Shown: positions 17,659 to 24,572, counted from the first letter of the stretch. The stretch is 64,000 bases of DNA from JAIOSF01 sp047159865 (GCF_047159865.1 NZ_AP038804.1:124001-188000), one strand, 5' to 3'. The notes: generated from the letters alone by a model not told the origin. Numbers and translations: made by a program.

Positions 17659-18985
17659 TAATATTGAAAATGAATTAAGTGGTAATAAAAAAACCTTATC
17701 AGTACCAAAAAATGATACTAATAAGGATATAAAAAAAGTTGATAGCATTATAGCTGAAAATGATAGTAATATCAATGGATTTAATCAAGCTATTGAACCC
17801 TTAAAACCAAAGATTAATAGACAAAAAGGGATGAATAGACTAGTAAAACTTAGTGATTTTATAGAAGTGATAAATCCTAATGAGTGGAGAATAAAAGGAA
17901 TAATTCCCAAAGAGGGACTGGTGGAGGGCTATGGTTCTAGTGGTTCATATAAAAGTTTTATTTTTTTAGATATGGGTTTTTGTGTTGCAAGTGGTATTTC
18001 ATGGCAAGGGTTTGAAGTTATGCAAGGTGCAGTTCTTTATATAGCAGGTGAAGCACCTCAAGGAGTAAAAAAAAGATTAAAAGGACTTAGTATTCATTAT
18101 GATATAAAAGAGCTTGATTTTGCAATTTTACCAATGCCAACCAACTTGATGGATGAGAATGAAATTATACTTTTATCGAATGAGATTAAAGAATTATATC
18201 CGAATGGTATGGCTATGATTATATTTGACACCCTACATAGAAATAGTACAGGGAGCAATGAAAATAGTGCGGAAGATTGGGGAATAATATTAGGAATGAT
18301 TGATAAGTATATAAGACCTATTGTTGAAAATATTATATGGATTCATCATAGTGGAACTCAAGAACAGGGAAGAAGTAGAGGAACAAACTCACGATATGCA
18401 AGTGCTGATGTAAGTATAAGAATTGAAAAATCAGAAACTTTAATTGCTAAAGTTATAAATGATAAACAAAAAGAAAGTGAAGAGTTTAGCAATATGCACT
18501 TTGATATGAAAATTCAAGATATTGGAATACTTGATGAAGATGGTAAAAACATAACAACTTTAGTTCCAATAATAAATAATGATACTGTAGGTACTTCACT
18601 TAACAATAAATCAATTTTAAGTCTTGAGCATAATAACTTATTAGGAAGTTTAAGACTTTCTATAAAAACGAATGGATTATCTATTCCTGAAGAGCTTAAA
18701 AATAGAGAAAGCATTTCAGATGGTAAGTGTATAAATGTAAAAGATTGGAGAGATGAAGCTTTTAAAGTGCTTACTTCAAGTGGCGATATAGATGAGAAAA
18801 AACAGTTGGAAGCAAAAAGAAAAAAATTCACTAGATACAAAAAAGAGTTAATTAATAAAGGAAAAATTATTGAATATGATAATTTAGTATTGATTATAGA
18901 TGATTGTATTTATAGACATAGGACAGATGGACAGGACAGGACAGGACAAAATAGGACAATGTCCACGATGTCAATACATAGTTAA
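17645..18985 (+). CDS. RepA-like (AAA/RecA-fold) replicative helicase
   Basis: The 446-aa P-loop ATPase belongs to the RepA/Sak4-like group that unwinds origins of small replicons. A variant Walker A is GYGSSGSYKSF, with Tyr at the usual second Gly. Other motifs are AVLYIAGEAPQGVKKRL (catalytic Glu), Walker B MAMIIFDTLHRNSTGSNEN and the WIHHSGTQEQGRSRG sensor and arginine-finger-type region. The C-terminal part looks like a winged-helix segment. The last 25 codons are made of GGACA repeats. It is the final gene of the alpA-primase-helicase operon, so it is probably the element's replication protein. Confidence 0.82.
   Translation: MEAFNNIENELSGNKKTLSVPKNDTNKDIKKVDSIIAENDSNINGFNQAIEPLKPKINRQKGMNRLVKLSDFIEVINPNEWRIKGIIPKEGLVEGYGSSGSYKSFIFLDMGFCVASGISWQGFEVMQGAVLYIAGEAPQGVKKRLKGLSIHYDIKELDFAILPMPTNLMDENEIILLSNEIKELYPNGMAMIIFDTLHRNSTGSNENSAEDWGIILGMIDKYIRPIVENIIWIHHSGTQEQGRSRGTNSRYASADVSIRIEKSETLIAKVINDKQKESEEFSNMHFDMKIQDIGILDEDGKNITTLVPIINNDTVGTSLNNKSILSLEHNNLLGSLRLSIKTNGLSIPEELKNRESISDGKCINVKDWRDEAFKVLTSSGDIDEKKQLEAKRKKFTRYKKELINKGKIIEYDNLVLIIDDCIYRHRTDGQDRTGQNRTMSTMSIHS
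18921..18964 (+). repeat. GGACA repeat cluster at the helicase 3' end (candidate iterons)
   Basis: GGACA occurs at 18921, 18929, 18934, 18939, 18944 and 18954, and in reverse (TGTCC) at 18960, all within the helicase coding end. More copies follow at 18989 and 18998, with TGTCC at 19017 and 19025. That is eleven copies in about 110 bp of otherwise very AT-rich DNA. Location next to a replication helicase suggests a helicase-bound origin. Confidence 0.7.
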
Positions 18986-19032
18986 AACGGACAGACAGGA
19001 CATATACCTATAGGTATGTCCATATGTCCGTT
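18986..19032 (+). repeat. 47-bp imperfect inverted repeat after the helicase gene
   Basis: The outer arms AACGGACA and TGTCCGTT are perfect and the centre ATACCTATAGGTAT is a perfect palindrome. GGACA and TGTCC units lie in both arms. It follows the helicase stop directly. It may be part of an origin with the upstream GGACA cluster, or a transcription-stop hairpin; no T-run follows. Confidence 0.65.
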
Positions 19033-19112
19033 AATGATGAGAGCATATAGTATCTGATAAAGAAAAAGTTTTTATTCTTTATTGGATTATGAATAATAAA
19101 AGGAAAAATAAA

Positions 19113-19361
19113 ATGAAAGCAAAAATCGTAATGACATTCGATGTTATATCAGTAAGTCGAAAAGTAATCAAATTAACAGGTGATTCTAAAAAAATCTTTA
19201 ATATAAATGAACCAAATAAACAGATGCAGAAAAAAGCCAAAAAGCAAAATGTTATTGCAGTGACAATAGATGATTATAAAATTAAATCAAATGGAACTAT
19301 TGACATAATAACAAATGAGATTATGACATTAAGGGAGGTTGAAGAAAATGGAATTTGTTAA
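19113..19361 (+). CDS. Small hypothetical protein of the element
   Basis: The product is 82 aa from the ATG at 19113, which has AAAGGA at normal spacing; an ATG at 19089 in the same frame lacks one. It has a beta-rich start (KIVMTFDVISVSRKVIKLTG), a basic middle and an acidic C-terminus. No family is recognised. It is separated from the helicase by the 47-bp inverted repeat and is convergent with the XRE repressor gene. Confidence 0.55.
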   Translation: MKAKIVMTFDVISVSRKVIKLTGDSKKIFNINEPNKQMQKKAKKQNVIAVTIDDYKIKSNGTIDIITNEIMTLREVEENGIC

Positions 19362-19400
19362 ATAAATTGAGAGGATTTAATTATCCTCTTTATTGGAAAT

Positions 19401-19667
19401 TTACTTATTTTTTGTTTCTATACCTTGAAAAAAATCTTTAATATCTACATTTAAAACTAATGCTATTTTATAGATATGCTCCATATTGAAGTGCCTATTT
19501 TCTGCTAATATTTCTGCTTTACCTAAAAAAGTAGATGAACTGTGACCTATTGAAGTTGCTAAGTCTAGCTGTGAAACCTTTTTTTCTTTTCTAAGTCTTA
19601 TTACATTTTGACTAATAGTTGTGTAAAAATATTTTAAATCATCATCATTAAAATCTAATGTTTTCAT
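19401..19667 (-). CDS. XRE-family helix-turn-helix regulator
   Basis: The 88-aa DNA-binding protein has a Cro/CI-type helix-turn-helix spanning about residues 20-75 (IRLRKEKKVSQLDLATSIG, then HIYKIALVLNVDIKDFF). No peptidase or effector domain is attached. It is transcribed away from the exported cargo genes and shares an 84-bp control region with them, so it probably represses itself and that cargo. It is the only classical repressor in the element and a good candidate for the lysogeny-like switch. Confidence 0.85.
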   Translation of the reverse strand: MKTLDFNDDDLKYFYTTISQNVIRLRKEKKVSQLDLATSIGHSSSTFLGKAEILAENRHFNMEHIYKIALVLNVDIKDFFQGIETKNK

Positions 19668-19722
19668 TTCTACCCTATCAATTTATTATATATTTATTAT
19701 ATTAGTGTATGATTTTATTAAC

Positions 19723-19740
19723 AACACTTTATGAAGTGGT
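19723..19740. promoter_or_regulatory. Candidate operator between XRE gene and cargo genes
   Basis: AACACTT and AAGTGGT form an imperfect inverted repeat (6 of 7) around TATG in the divergent spacer, ending just before AAAGGA of the gene at 19752. Its place in a repressor-gene spacer suggests an operator; this is unproven. Confidence 0.35.
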
Positions 19741-19751
19741 AAAGGAAAAAA

Positions 19752-20054
19752 ATGAGTAAATTACTTTTAAATACTCTGCTATTGATGAGTTTATTTAATA
19801 ATGCGAATGCTAATGCAATGAGTGAAGAAAAATTATGTAATGAATTAGCAAAAAAAGAACTAATTGAATGGAATAAATTAATAACAAATAAAAAATGGTT
19901 TGAGGATATTCCGCAAATTAGGAAATGGAATAATGCACAAACTAAAGCAAGAAGTTCATGTAGTGTTGATGGACACCTTTATGATGGGATAATACAGCTC
20001 AACAAGCATGTTCAAGAATTTGGCAAAGCTGGTGGATTTAAACTCAAATATTAA
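19752..20054 (+). CDS. Small exported protein, unknown function
   Basis: The 100-aa product has a Sec signal peptide (residues 1-21, cleavage near ANANA). The mature protein has two cysteines (about residues 29 and 75, KLCNEL and SSCSVDG) that could form a disulfide in the periplasm. AAAGGAAAAAA precedes the ATG. No family is recognised. It is first in the cargo block divergent from the XRE regulator. An envelope role is inferred from the signal peptide only. Confidence 0.65.
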   Translation: MSKLLLNTLLLMSLFNNANANAMSEEKLCNELAKKELIEWNKLITNKKWFEDIPQIRKWNNAQTKARSSCSVDGHLYDGIIQLNKHVQEFGKAGGFKLKY

Positions 20055-20111
20055 TAGTAAAAAGTTAACACAATTATCTACAAAAATTATATAAAATATT
20101 TAGGAAAAAAC

Positions 20112-20413
20112 ATGGCATTAATAAAATGTGAAGAGTGTGGAAATCAAATATCAGATAAGGCAGATAAATGTCTTCATTGTGGTAATCCAATAAATAAAAA
20201 GAAAATATTATTAAAGACAATACAAAAACTTATACAACACAAGGTACAAGTAAATCTTTGAAATTGATGAGTTTAATTGGTTGGATATTATTATTAGTTG
20301 GAATATTTTTCATTGATATGGAAACAAATAGTTTAACAAAAAACTTAGTAATGCTAAGTGGCTGCATTATTATTATAATTGCAAAAATTAAGATTTGGTG
20401 GAAACACGATTAA
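20112..20413 (+). pseudogene. Frameshifted zinc-ribbon membrane protein
   Basis: The ATG at 20112 opens a frame with a zinc ribbon (CEECG and CLHCG) that stops at 20261 after 49 aa. Another frame over the same region reads KDNTKTYTTQGTSKSLKLMS and continues through two hydrophobic helices (WILLLVGIFFI, VMLSGCIIIIIAKI) to a TAA at 20411-20413. Together they give the usual zinc-ribbon plus membrane architecture, so one frameshift in the A-rich stretch near 20195-20220 has broken the gene. A sequencing error is possible. The 3' end overlaps the nuclease-like gene. Confidence 0.7.
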
Positions 20414-20831
20414 AGCAATTATTTTACTTTTTCTTTTTATCGGAACTATTGAAGCAAAACAGACTTATGGGAGCGTTATTGTAGATGCGGTTGTATCAAT
20501 CTATGATGGTGATACATTTCGAGTAAACATAAATTCATACCCACCAATAATAGGTAAAAATATGAGTATACGACTTAATGGAGTTGATACTCCTGAAATG
20601 CGTGGCAAGTGCCAAACTGAAAAACTTTTAGCACGAAAAGCAAAACAGCTAACTGTATCAAAACTAAGAAGTGCTAAAGTTGTAGAGCTTAGAAATATAC
20701 AAAAAGGTAAATATTTTAGAATTGTTGCTGATGTGTATTTAGATAATATATCACTTGCAACTGTACTGATTGAAAATAATCTTGCCGTTTATTATGATGG
20801 TGGTAAAAAAATAAAAGACTGGTGCGAGTAA
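20379..20831 (+). CDS. Exported staphylococcal-nuclease-like (thermonuclease) protein
   Basis: This is an SNase-fold protein, predicted to cut DNA or RNA in the presence of calcium. Residues 1-27 hold a signal peptide (AIILLFLFIGTIEA). The OB-fold follows with YDGDTFRV (Asp), IRLNGVDTPEMRG (catalytic Arg and Glu) and KYFRIVADVYL (second Arg). All three catalytic positions are present. The only standard start in frame is a TTG at 20379. A better-placed start would be the ACG before ATTAAAGC at 20406-20408, which has GGTGGAAA in front, so an ATG may have been lost. The exact start is uncertain. Confidence 0.75.
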   Translation: MQKLRFGGNTIKAIILLFLFIGTIEAKQTYGSVIVDAVVSIYDGDTFRVNINSYPPIIGKNMSIRLNGVDTPEMRGKCQTEKLLARKAKQLTVSKLRSAKVVELRNIQKGKYFRIVADVYLDNISLATVLIENNLAVYYDGGKKIKDWCE

Positions 20832-20833
20832 AT

Positions 20834-21547
20834 ATGATAAATTTTATTAAAAAATTATTCCAAAATAATAATAGTACAACTAACAAACATATTAATGTAG
20901 ACAAAAGTATATCAGATAAAAATGATAAAATACAAAGTTTACTAACTGATGCAGTTCAACTAAAAAAAGAAAAAAGATTTGATGAAGCGTGTACTCTTTT
21001 AAAAGAATCTTATAAACTTGCAGGGGACGATTTATCTATTGTAGCAAGATTAAGATTACCAATGTATCTACAACTAGCAAATAAAAATGATGAGGGTTGG
21101 AGTGATATAACAAACCTAAATGTTTTATATTTAGATGCTTATAGTCAGATGTGTATAAATAAACAAATGAGAATATTTTTATCTAAAGAAAAAAAGTTTA
21201 TGAATGCTATTCCTTTTGGTATATATTCATATTGTAAAGAGATAGAATATAATCTTGATATGTTTGATAAAAAACAAGAAGAGATAAAAAGTGATGATTA
21301 TAAAGACATTATTGAAAATATGGATAAAGAAACATTAAAAGGTTTTGATGGGACTTATTTTTTTGAAAGAGCTTCGCAATTAAGAGAGTATGATTCAATA
21401 TCAATTATGATAAGTCCATTATTAAAAAAAGCTAAATTAGATGGCAGAACCAAAAATTTTACAGATTTAATTTATAACTATATTTTTGAATCAAGAAGAT
21501 TTAATTATCTTGATGTAGATAAAATTTGTAAGTCAAATTTGTTATAA
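20834..21547 (+). CDS. TPR-like hypothetical protein
   Basis: The 237-aa protein starts 2 bp after the nuclease stop; an in-frame ATG at 20822 overlaps that gene. Residues 30-75 look like a tetratricopeptide pair (LLTDAVQLKKEKRFDEACTL). The rest is helical and acidic. No signal peptide or membrane span is visible, so it is predicted cytosolic. Coupling to the nuclease gene suggests a linked role, but I recognise no family. Confidence 0.6.
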   Translation: MINFIKKLFQNNNSTTNKHINVDKSISDKNDKIQSLLTDAVQLKKEKRFDEACTLLKESYKLAGDDLSIVARLRLPMYLQLANKNDEGWSDITNLNVLYLDAYSQMCINKQMRIFLSKEKKFMNAIPFGIYSYCKEIEYNLDMFDKKQEEIKSDDYKDIIENMDKETLKGFDGTYFFERASQLREYDSISIMISPLLKKAKLDGRTKNFTDLIYNYIFESRRFNYLDVDKICKSNLL

Positions 21548-21565
21548 TAAAATAAAAGGAAAAAA

Positions 21566-22180
21566 ATGAAAAGATTATTAAGTTTAGCAGTTGTTTCTGT
21601 TATAGGATTTGGATTAAGTGGGTGTGGAGAAAAAGAAGATAAGAAGCATAGCAAGTCAATCGCAACTTCAAAACCATATAAAGATTTTGTAGAATCGGAT
21701 TTTTATTGGGATAAAAGAACAGAACCATATAAAAAAATATTAGTTAATCAAGTAAATAATATAAGAAAAAATAATCCTAAATGTAATAATGTTCAAGCTG
21801 ATGTGATTATGTCTAATAGTAAAGGAACGAAAGAAAATCCAGTATTTTTTGTAATGTGTGGAAGTGGGGCTGATATTCACAATGTATTTTTTACAAAAAA
21901 GGAAGCAGAAGCTCAAATTGTACCGAAGCAAAAAAAAGCATTGAGCGAAACTGTTGCAACTCAAATATGTAGTGACAAGATTAAGTCAAATGCTAGTAGA
22001 CCTGAGAGTGTTAATGTACATAATTTATTAGGTAAAGCATATACAGCACATTCAAATGGAAATGCAACAGTTATACTTAATTTTGACTCACAAAATGGAT
22101 TAGGAATTAAAATAGAAAATCAAGCAAGATGTGTAATACAACCAAATGGGAAAATAGATATTTGGTTTCAAAAGAGATAA
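21566..22180 (+). CDS. Lipoprotein of unknown function
   Basis: The 204-aa product has an N-terminal lipoprotein signal with lipobox LSGC (Cys at about residue 20), so it is membrane-anchored. The C-terminal half is a beta-rich domain with conserved-looking cysteines (CNNVQADVIM, FFVMCGSG, ATQICSDKI, ARCVIQPNG). Four mature cysteines could form two disulfides in the periplasm. AAAAGGAAAAAA precedes the ATG. It is followed 10 bp later by another exported protein. Function is unknown. Confidence 0.65.
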   Translation: MKRLLSLAVVSVIGFGLSGCGEKEDKKHSKSIATSKPYKDFVESDFYWDKRTEPYKKILVNQVNNIRKNNPKCNNVQADVIMSNSKGTKENPVFFVMCGSGADIHNVFFTKKEAEAQIVPKQKKALSETVATQICSDKIKSNASRPESVNVHNLLGKAYTAHSNGNATVILNFDSQNGLGIKIENQARCVIQPNGKIDIWFQKR

Positions 22181-22190
22181 AAGAGAAGAA

Positions 22191-22706
22191 ATGAAAAAAA
22201 TTAGTTTATTAGTTTTAATGGGAACAATGTTATTGGCAATGAGCTTTGAAGATGCTCAAAATATTCAAGTACGAGATAATATTATTTATAAAGAATTTAG
22301 TAATAAGCCATTTACTGGATTAGGAACTATTACTGTTAAGAATAAGTATGAATGTATGAAATATTTATTTATTGCAAAAGATGGAAAATTTAATGGTAAA
22401 TCTGAATCCTGGAGTTGTGATGGACAATTGCTATCTAAAGGTACTAGAATAAGTAATAAGAACAATAAACCTGTAGAAGTTGGATTAACTGAAAGTTGGA
22501 ATGATAACGGTACAAAATCACTTTCTGTAGTTAAATCAAATAAAGGAAAAATAATAAGTGGATGGAGTAAACAAACCTATGAGGATTTAATCTATAAAGA
22601 TGGTAAAAAAACAGGTTGGGAAAGAAAATTTAGTAAGGATTATAGTCAAAGTTATAAAGTTTATTATAAAGATGGGAAAGAAATTAAAAGAGAAATCGAG
22701 AAGTAG
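22191..22706 (+). CDS. Exported MORN/YwqK-like repeat protein
   Basis: The 171-aa product has a signal peptide (residues 1-17). The mature part contains MORN-variant repeats of the YwqK type: YKEFSNKPFTGLG, AKDGKFNGKSESWSCDGQLL, GLTESWNDNGTKS and YKDGKKTGWERKF. Such proteins occur beside varied toxin or contact systems, but their biochemical role is mostly unknown. AGAGAAG precedes the ATG. It ends the run of envelope-directed cargo genes. Confidence 0.7.
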   Translation: MKKISLLVLMGTMLLAMSFEDAQNIQVRDNIIYKEFSNKPFTGLGTITVKNKYECMKYLFIAKDGKFNGKSESWSCDGQLLSKGTRISNKNNKPVEVGLTESWNDNGTKSLSVVKSNKGKIISGWSKQTYEDLIYKDGKKTGWERKFSKDYSQSYKVYYKDGKEIKREIEK

Positions 22707-22772
22707 GAAAATATAAACTAACAATATGCAATGAAATCAATCTAAAAACTTTTTTTATTGTAATATTGTAGA

Positions 22773-23036
22773 ATGAGAATAGAAACCCACCACATACGAA
22801 AACTTATAGAATATTGCAAAAGTAAAAATAAAAAGATTCTTATTGAATCAGATAACTATACTTTTGATGAAAAAATAGCACAAGGAAAAATTTATAAAGA
22901 TTATCTCTATTGTATAAAATATTTTAATTATCTAATAAGTAAAAATATCAAAATCACAAAATATCAACTATACTTTCATGTTAAAAATAAAGTATACTTA
23001 CATAATTTATTACGATTGATAAATGATTTAAAATAA
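22773..23036 (+). CDS. Small hypothetical protein
   Basis: The 87-aa, lysine- and tyrosine-rich protein has no recognised domain. No good ribosome site precedes the ATG. It is followed 28 bp later by the helix-turn-helix ORF. Composition matches its neighbours, but the evidence that it is expressed is weak. Confidence 0.4.
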   Translation: MRIETHHIRKLIEYCKSKNKKILIESDNYTFDEKIAQGKIYKDYLYCIKYFNYLISKNIKITKYQLYFHVKNKVYLHNLLRLINDLK

Positions 23037-23064
23037 ATCTGTATTTATGAAAGGTAACTTGATA

Positions 23065-23442
23065 ATGAACAAACTAACTCAACTACAATATGAAGTAATA
23101 TTTCTTTATTCTAAAGGATTTACATTCAAAGAGATTGATAATCTACTTGTAACATCTTCTAAGGGTGTTTATATGCAAGTAATGTCAAAAGATAAGGGAA
23201 GAGTTACAAGAGCTAAAAAGTCAAGAGAAATCAATTTAAACAGGTATAAACAAGATTCTAGTAAATATATATTTGAGATAAAACTACATAACAAAGAATA
23301 TAAAAATAATATAATATCTTTAGACATAGCAAAAGAGAATTTTAGAAATAATTATCTAAATGACTGTATGATTAAATCATTAAAAAGCTATAACAAATAC
23401 AAGCTAACTTTTTTAAAAAATCATCTTCAAAATGTTGCTTAA
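23065..23442 (+). CDS. Small protein with sigma-region-4-like helix-turn-helix
   Basis: The product is 125 aa from the ATG at 23065, which has AAAGGT nine bases upstream; an in-frame ATG at 23047 overlaps that site. Residues 2-38 (LTQLQYEVIFLYSKGFTFKE) look like a sigma-70 region 4 or LuxR-type helix-turn-helix. The remainder is basic and helical. It may bind DNA, possibly the repeat-rich gap that follows. No closer family assignment is possible by eye. Confidence 0.5.
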   Translation: MNKLTQLQYEVIFLYSKGFTFKEIDNLLVTSSKGVYMQVMSKDKGRVTRAKKSREINLNRYKQDSSKYIFEIKLHNKEYKNNIISLDIAKENFRNNYLNDCMIKSLKSYNKYKLTFLKNHLQNVA

Positions 23443-23697
23443 AAATTAAATAGTTTTGGGTACTTCCTCACTTTAAAAGTAAATGACAAATATAGTAAAT
23501 AGTATATGCGATTAAGTTTTATATTTTATATAGGATATAAAGCCCTTAAATTAGTAAATAAATATTACAAAACACATAAAAACTAATCTAAAACCGAACA
23601 TATATTTCATAATTTTGGGAATCAAAAATCAACAGTAAAATGCACGAAAATTGACTAGAAAATTCCCATAAAATTCCACACGACATTTTGCTATATT

Positions 23698-23714
23698 AGT
23701 CCGAAAAAGTCCGA
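23698..23714. repeat. AGTCCGA pair with a 10-bp step
   Basis: AGTCCGA at 23698 and again at 23708 forms a two-unit tandem repeat with a 10-bp period. It lies 25 bp ahead of the TGTTA array. Confidence 0.5.
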
Positions 23715-23738
23715 GCCTTATTATCAAGTTTTATATGA

Positions 23739-23800
23739 TGTTACAAGATGTTGAGAAATGTTAAAAATTTGTTAGAAATTGTTAAAAAGGTGTTATAAAA
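23739..23800. repeat. Helically phased TGTTA array (six units)
   Basis: TGTT starts at 23739, 23749, 23759, 23770, 23780 and 23791, giving steps of 10, 10, 11, 10 and 11 bp, which is the helical pitch of DNA. The unit consensus is about TGTTANAAAN. All copies lie in one orientation on one helical face. It may be iterons or a cooperative protein-binding array. Confidence 0.7.
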
Positions 23801-23865
23801 TGATGAAATTAGAATTTAACTACAAGATGATATATTGATGGTAGATTTATTCTTTTTTATAGGTA

Positions 23866-23894
23866 TTGAATATTAACTAAGATTATATTATAAT
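23866..23894 (+). promoter_or_regulatory. Sigma-70 promoter and operator-like palindrome of the toxin-antitoxin pair
   Basis: TTGAAT at 23866-23871 and TATAAT at 23889-23894 are separated by 17 bp. An imperfect inverted repeat (CTAAGATTATA with TATTATATTAG, 9 of 11) spans the -10, a usual place for antitoxin autorepression. Confidence 0.65.
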
Positions 23895-23931
23895 AGTATT
23901 ATATTAGAGAATAAATACAAAGGAGTCTTTT

Positions 23932-24165
23932 ATGCAAACAATACAAGTAGACTTAGAAGATAATATTTATCAAGATATGTTAAATCGTGGTATAAATGTT
24001 CAAGAAGAACTAAATAAACTACTTAAAAAAACTATCTACCATAAAGAGCATAAAATAGCAAATGATATTATCGTAGGACTTGAAGAGGTAGAACAATATA
24101 AAAAAGGTACTATTAACTTAAGTAATGCAAGTGATTTATTAAGTGACTTAAAAAGTGCAGATTAA
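23932..24165 (+). CDS. Antitoxin of a type II toxin-antitoxin pair
   Basis: The 77-aa protein has an N-terminal MQTIQVDLEDN strand typical of small ribbon-helix-helix-like antitoxins and an acidic C-terminus (SNASDLLSDLKSAD) for toxin binding. A very strong AAAGGAG precedes the ATG. Its last 11 bases overlap the toxin start. The N-terminus resembles that of the antitoxin at 63112 (MQTLTVDIQDN). The pair probably stabilises the element near attR. Confidence 0.75.
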   Translation: MQTIQVDLEDNIYQDMLNRGINVQEELNKLLKKTIYHKEHKIANDIIVGLEEVEQYKKGTINLSNASDLLSDLKSAD

Positions 24166-24478
24166 AACCACTTCAATTTTTACAAAGAGTTTTAAGAAGT
24201 TATTTAAAAAAGATAGAAATTTATTAGTTCAATATGAAGAGCTTTTAAAAAACTTAGAACTCAATCAAAACTTAGGTACACATATCGGAAATGGTACTTA
24301 TAAAATAAGAGTACAAAACAAGTCAAACAATAAAGGTAAAAGTGGCGGTTATAGAGTCATAACTTATACTAAAATAGAAGATACTGTTTTATTAGTACAT
24401 ATCTATTCTAAAAGTGATACTGAAAATATTGAAGAAAATATGATAAATGAGATAATCAACAACTTTCAAACACAATAG
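24155..24478 (+). CDS. RelE/HigB-type toxin
   Basis: The 107-aa protein has a RelE/ParE-superfamily pattern with FTKSFKKLFKK at the start, then GTYKIRVQNKSNNKGKSGGY, RVITY and VLLVHIYSKSD. The KGKSGGYRVI text is typical of HigB-like mRNA interferases, which cut mRNA on the ribosome. It starts with GTG inside the antitoxin gene without its own ribosome site, so translation is coupled. It ends 94 bp before the right attachment core. Confidence 0.78.
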   Translation: MQIKTTSIFTKSFKKLFKKDRNLLVQYEELLKNLELNQNLGTHIGNGTYKIRVQNKSNNKGKSGGYRVITYTKIEDTVLLVHIYSKSDTENIEENMINEIINNFQTQ

Positions 24479-24491
24479 ACACTTTCATTTT

Positions 24492-24515
24492 ATGTTACAT
24501 TCTAAGTTACATTTT
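24492..24515 (+). repeat. Right-end paired GTTACAT repeat (candidate integrase arm site)
   Basis: ATGTTACATT and AAGTTACATT lie 12 bp apart. The block matches the left-end block 13987-14010 at 22 of 24 positions in the same orientation. It is 57 bp inside attR, as expected for arm-type integrase sites. Confidence 0.65.
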
Positions 24516-24572
24516 GAAAGTAAATTTTTTACAAATACTTTAGTTAAGGTATTTATAGACTATTAATGTTGA

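Larger units (their letters stand above)
23443..23931. other. 489-bp gene-free, repeat-rich region of the element
   Basis: There is no credible ORF here beyond a 12-codon one at 23800. From left to right it holds AT-rich DNA, a tandem AGTCCGA pair with a 10-bp step (23698 and 23708), the phased TGTTA array (23739-23800) and the promoter of the toxin-antitoxin pair (23866-23894). It is the longest noncoding stretch of the element and a candidate origin or protein-binding control region. Confidence 0.6.

Noticed and set aside
18921..18960. GGACA repeats as a contingency (phase-variation) tract
   Set aside because: The spacing is irregular and the repeats extend past the stop codon in both orientations, which fits binding sites better.
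23800..23838. 12-codon ORF with an AAAAAGG ahead, as a leader peptide
   Set aside because: It overlaps the end of the TGTTA array and has no features of an attenuator; chance is likely.
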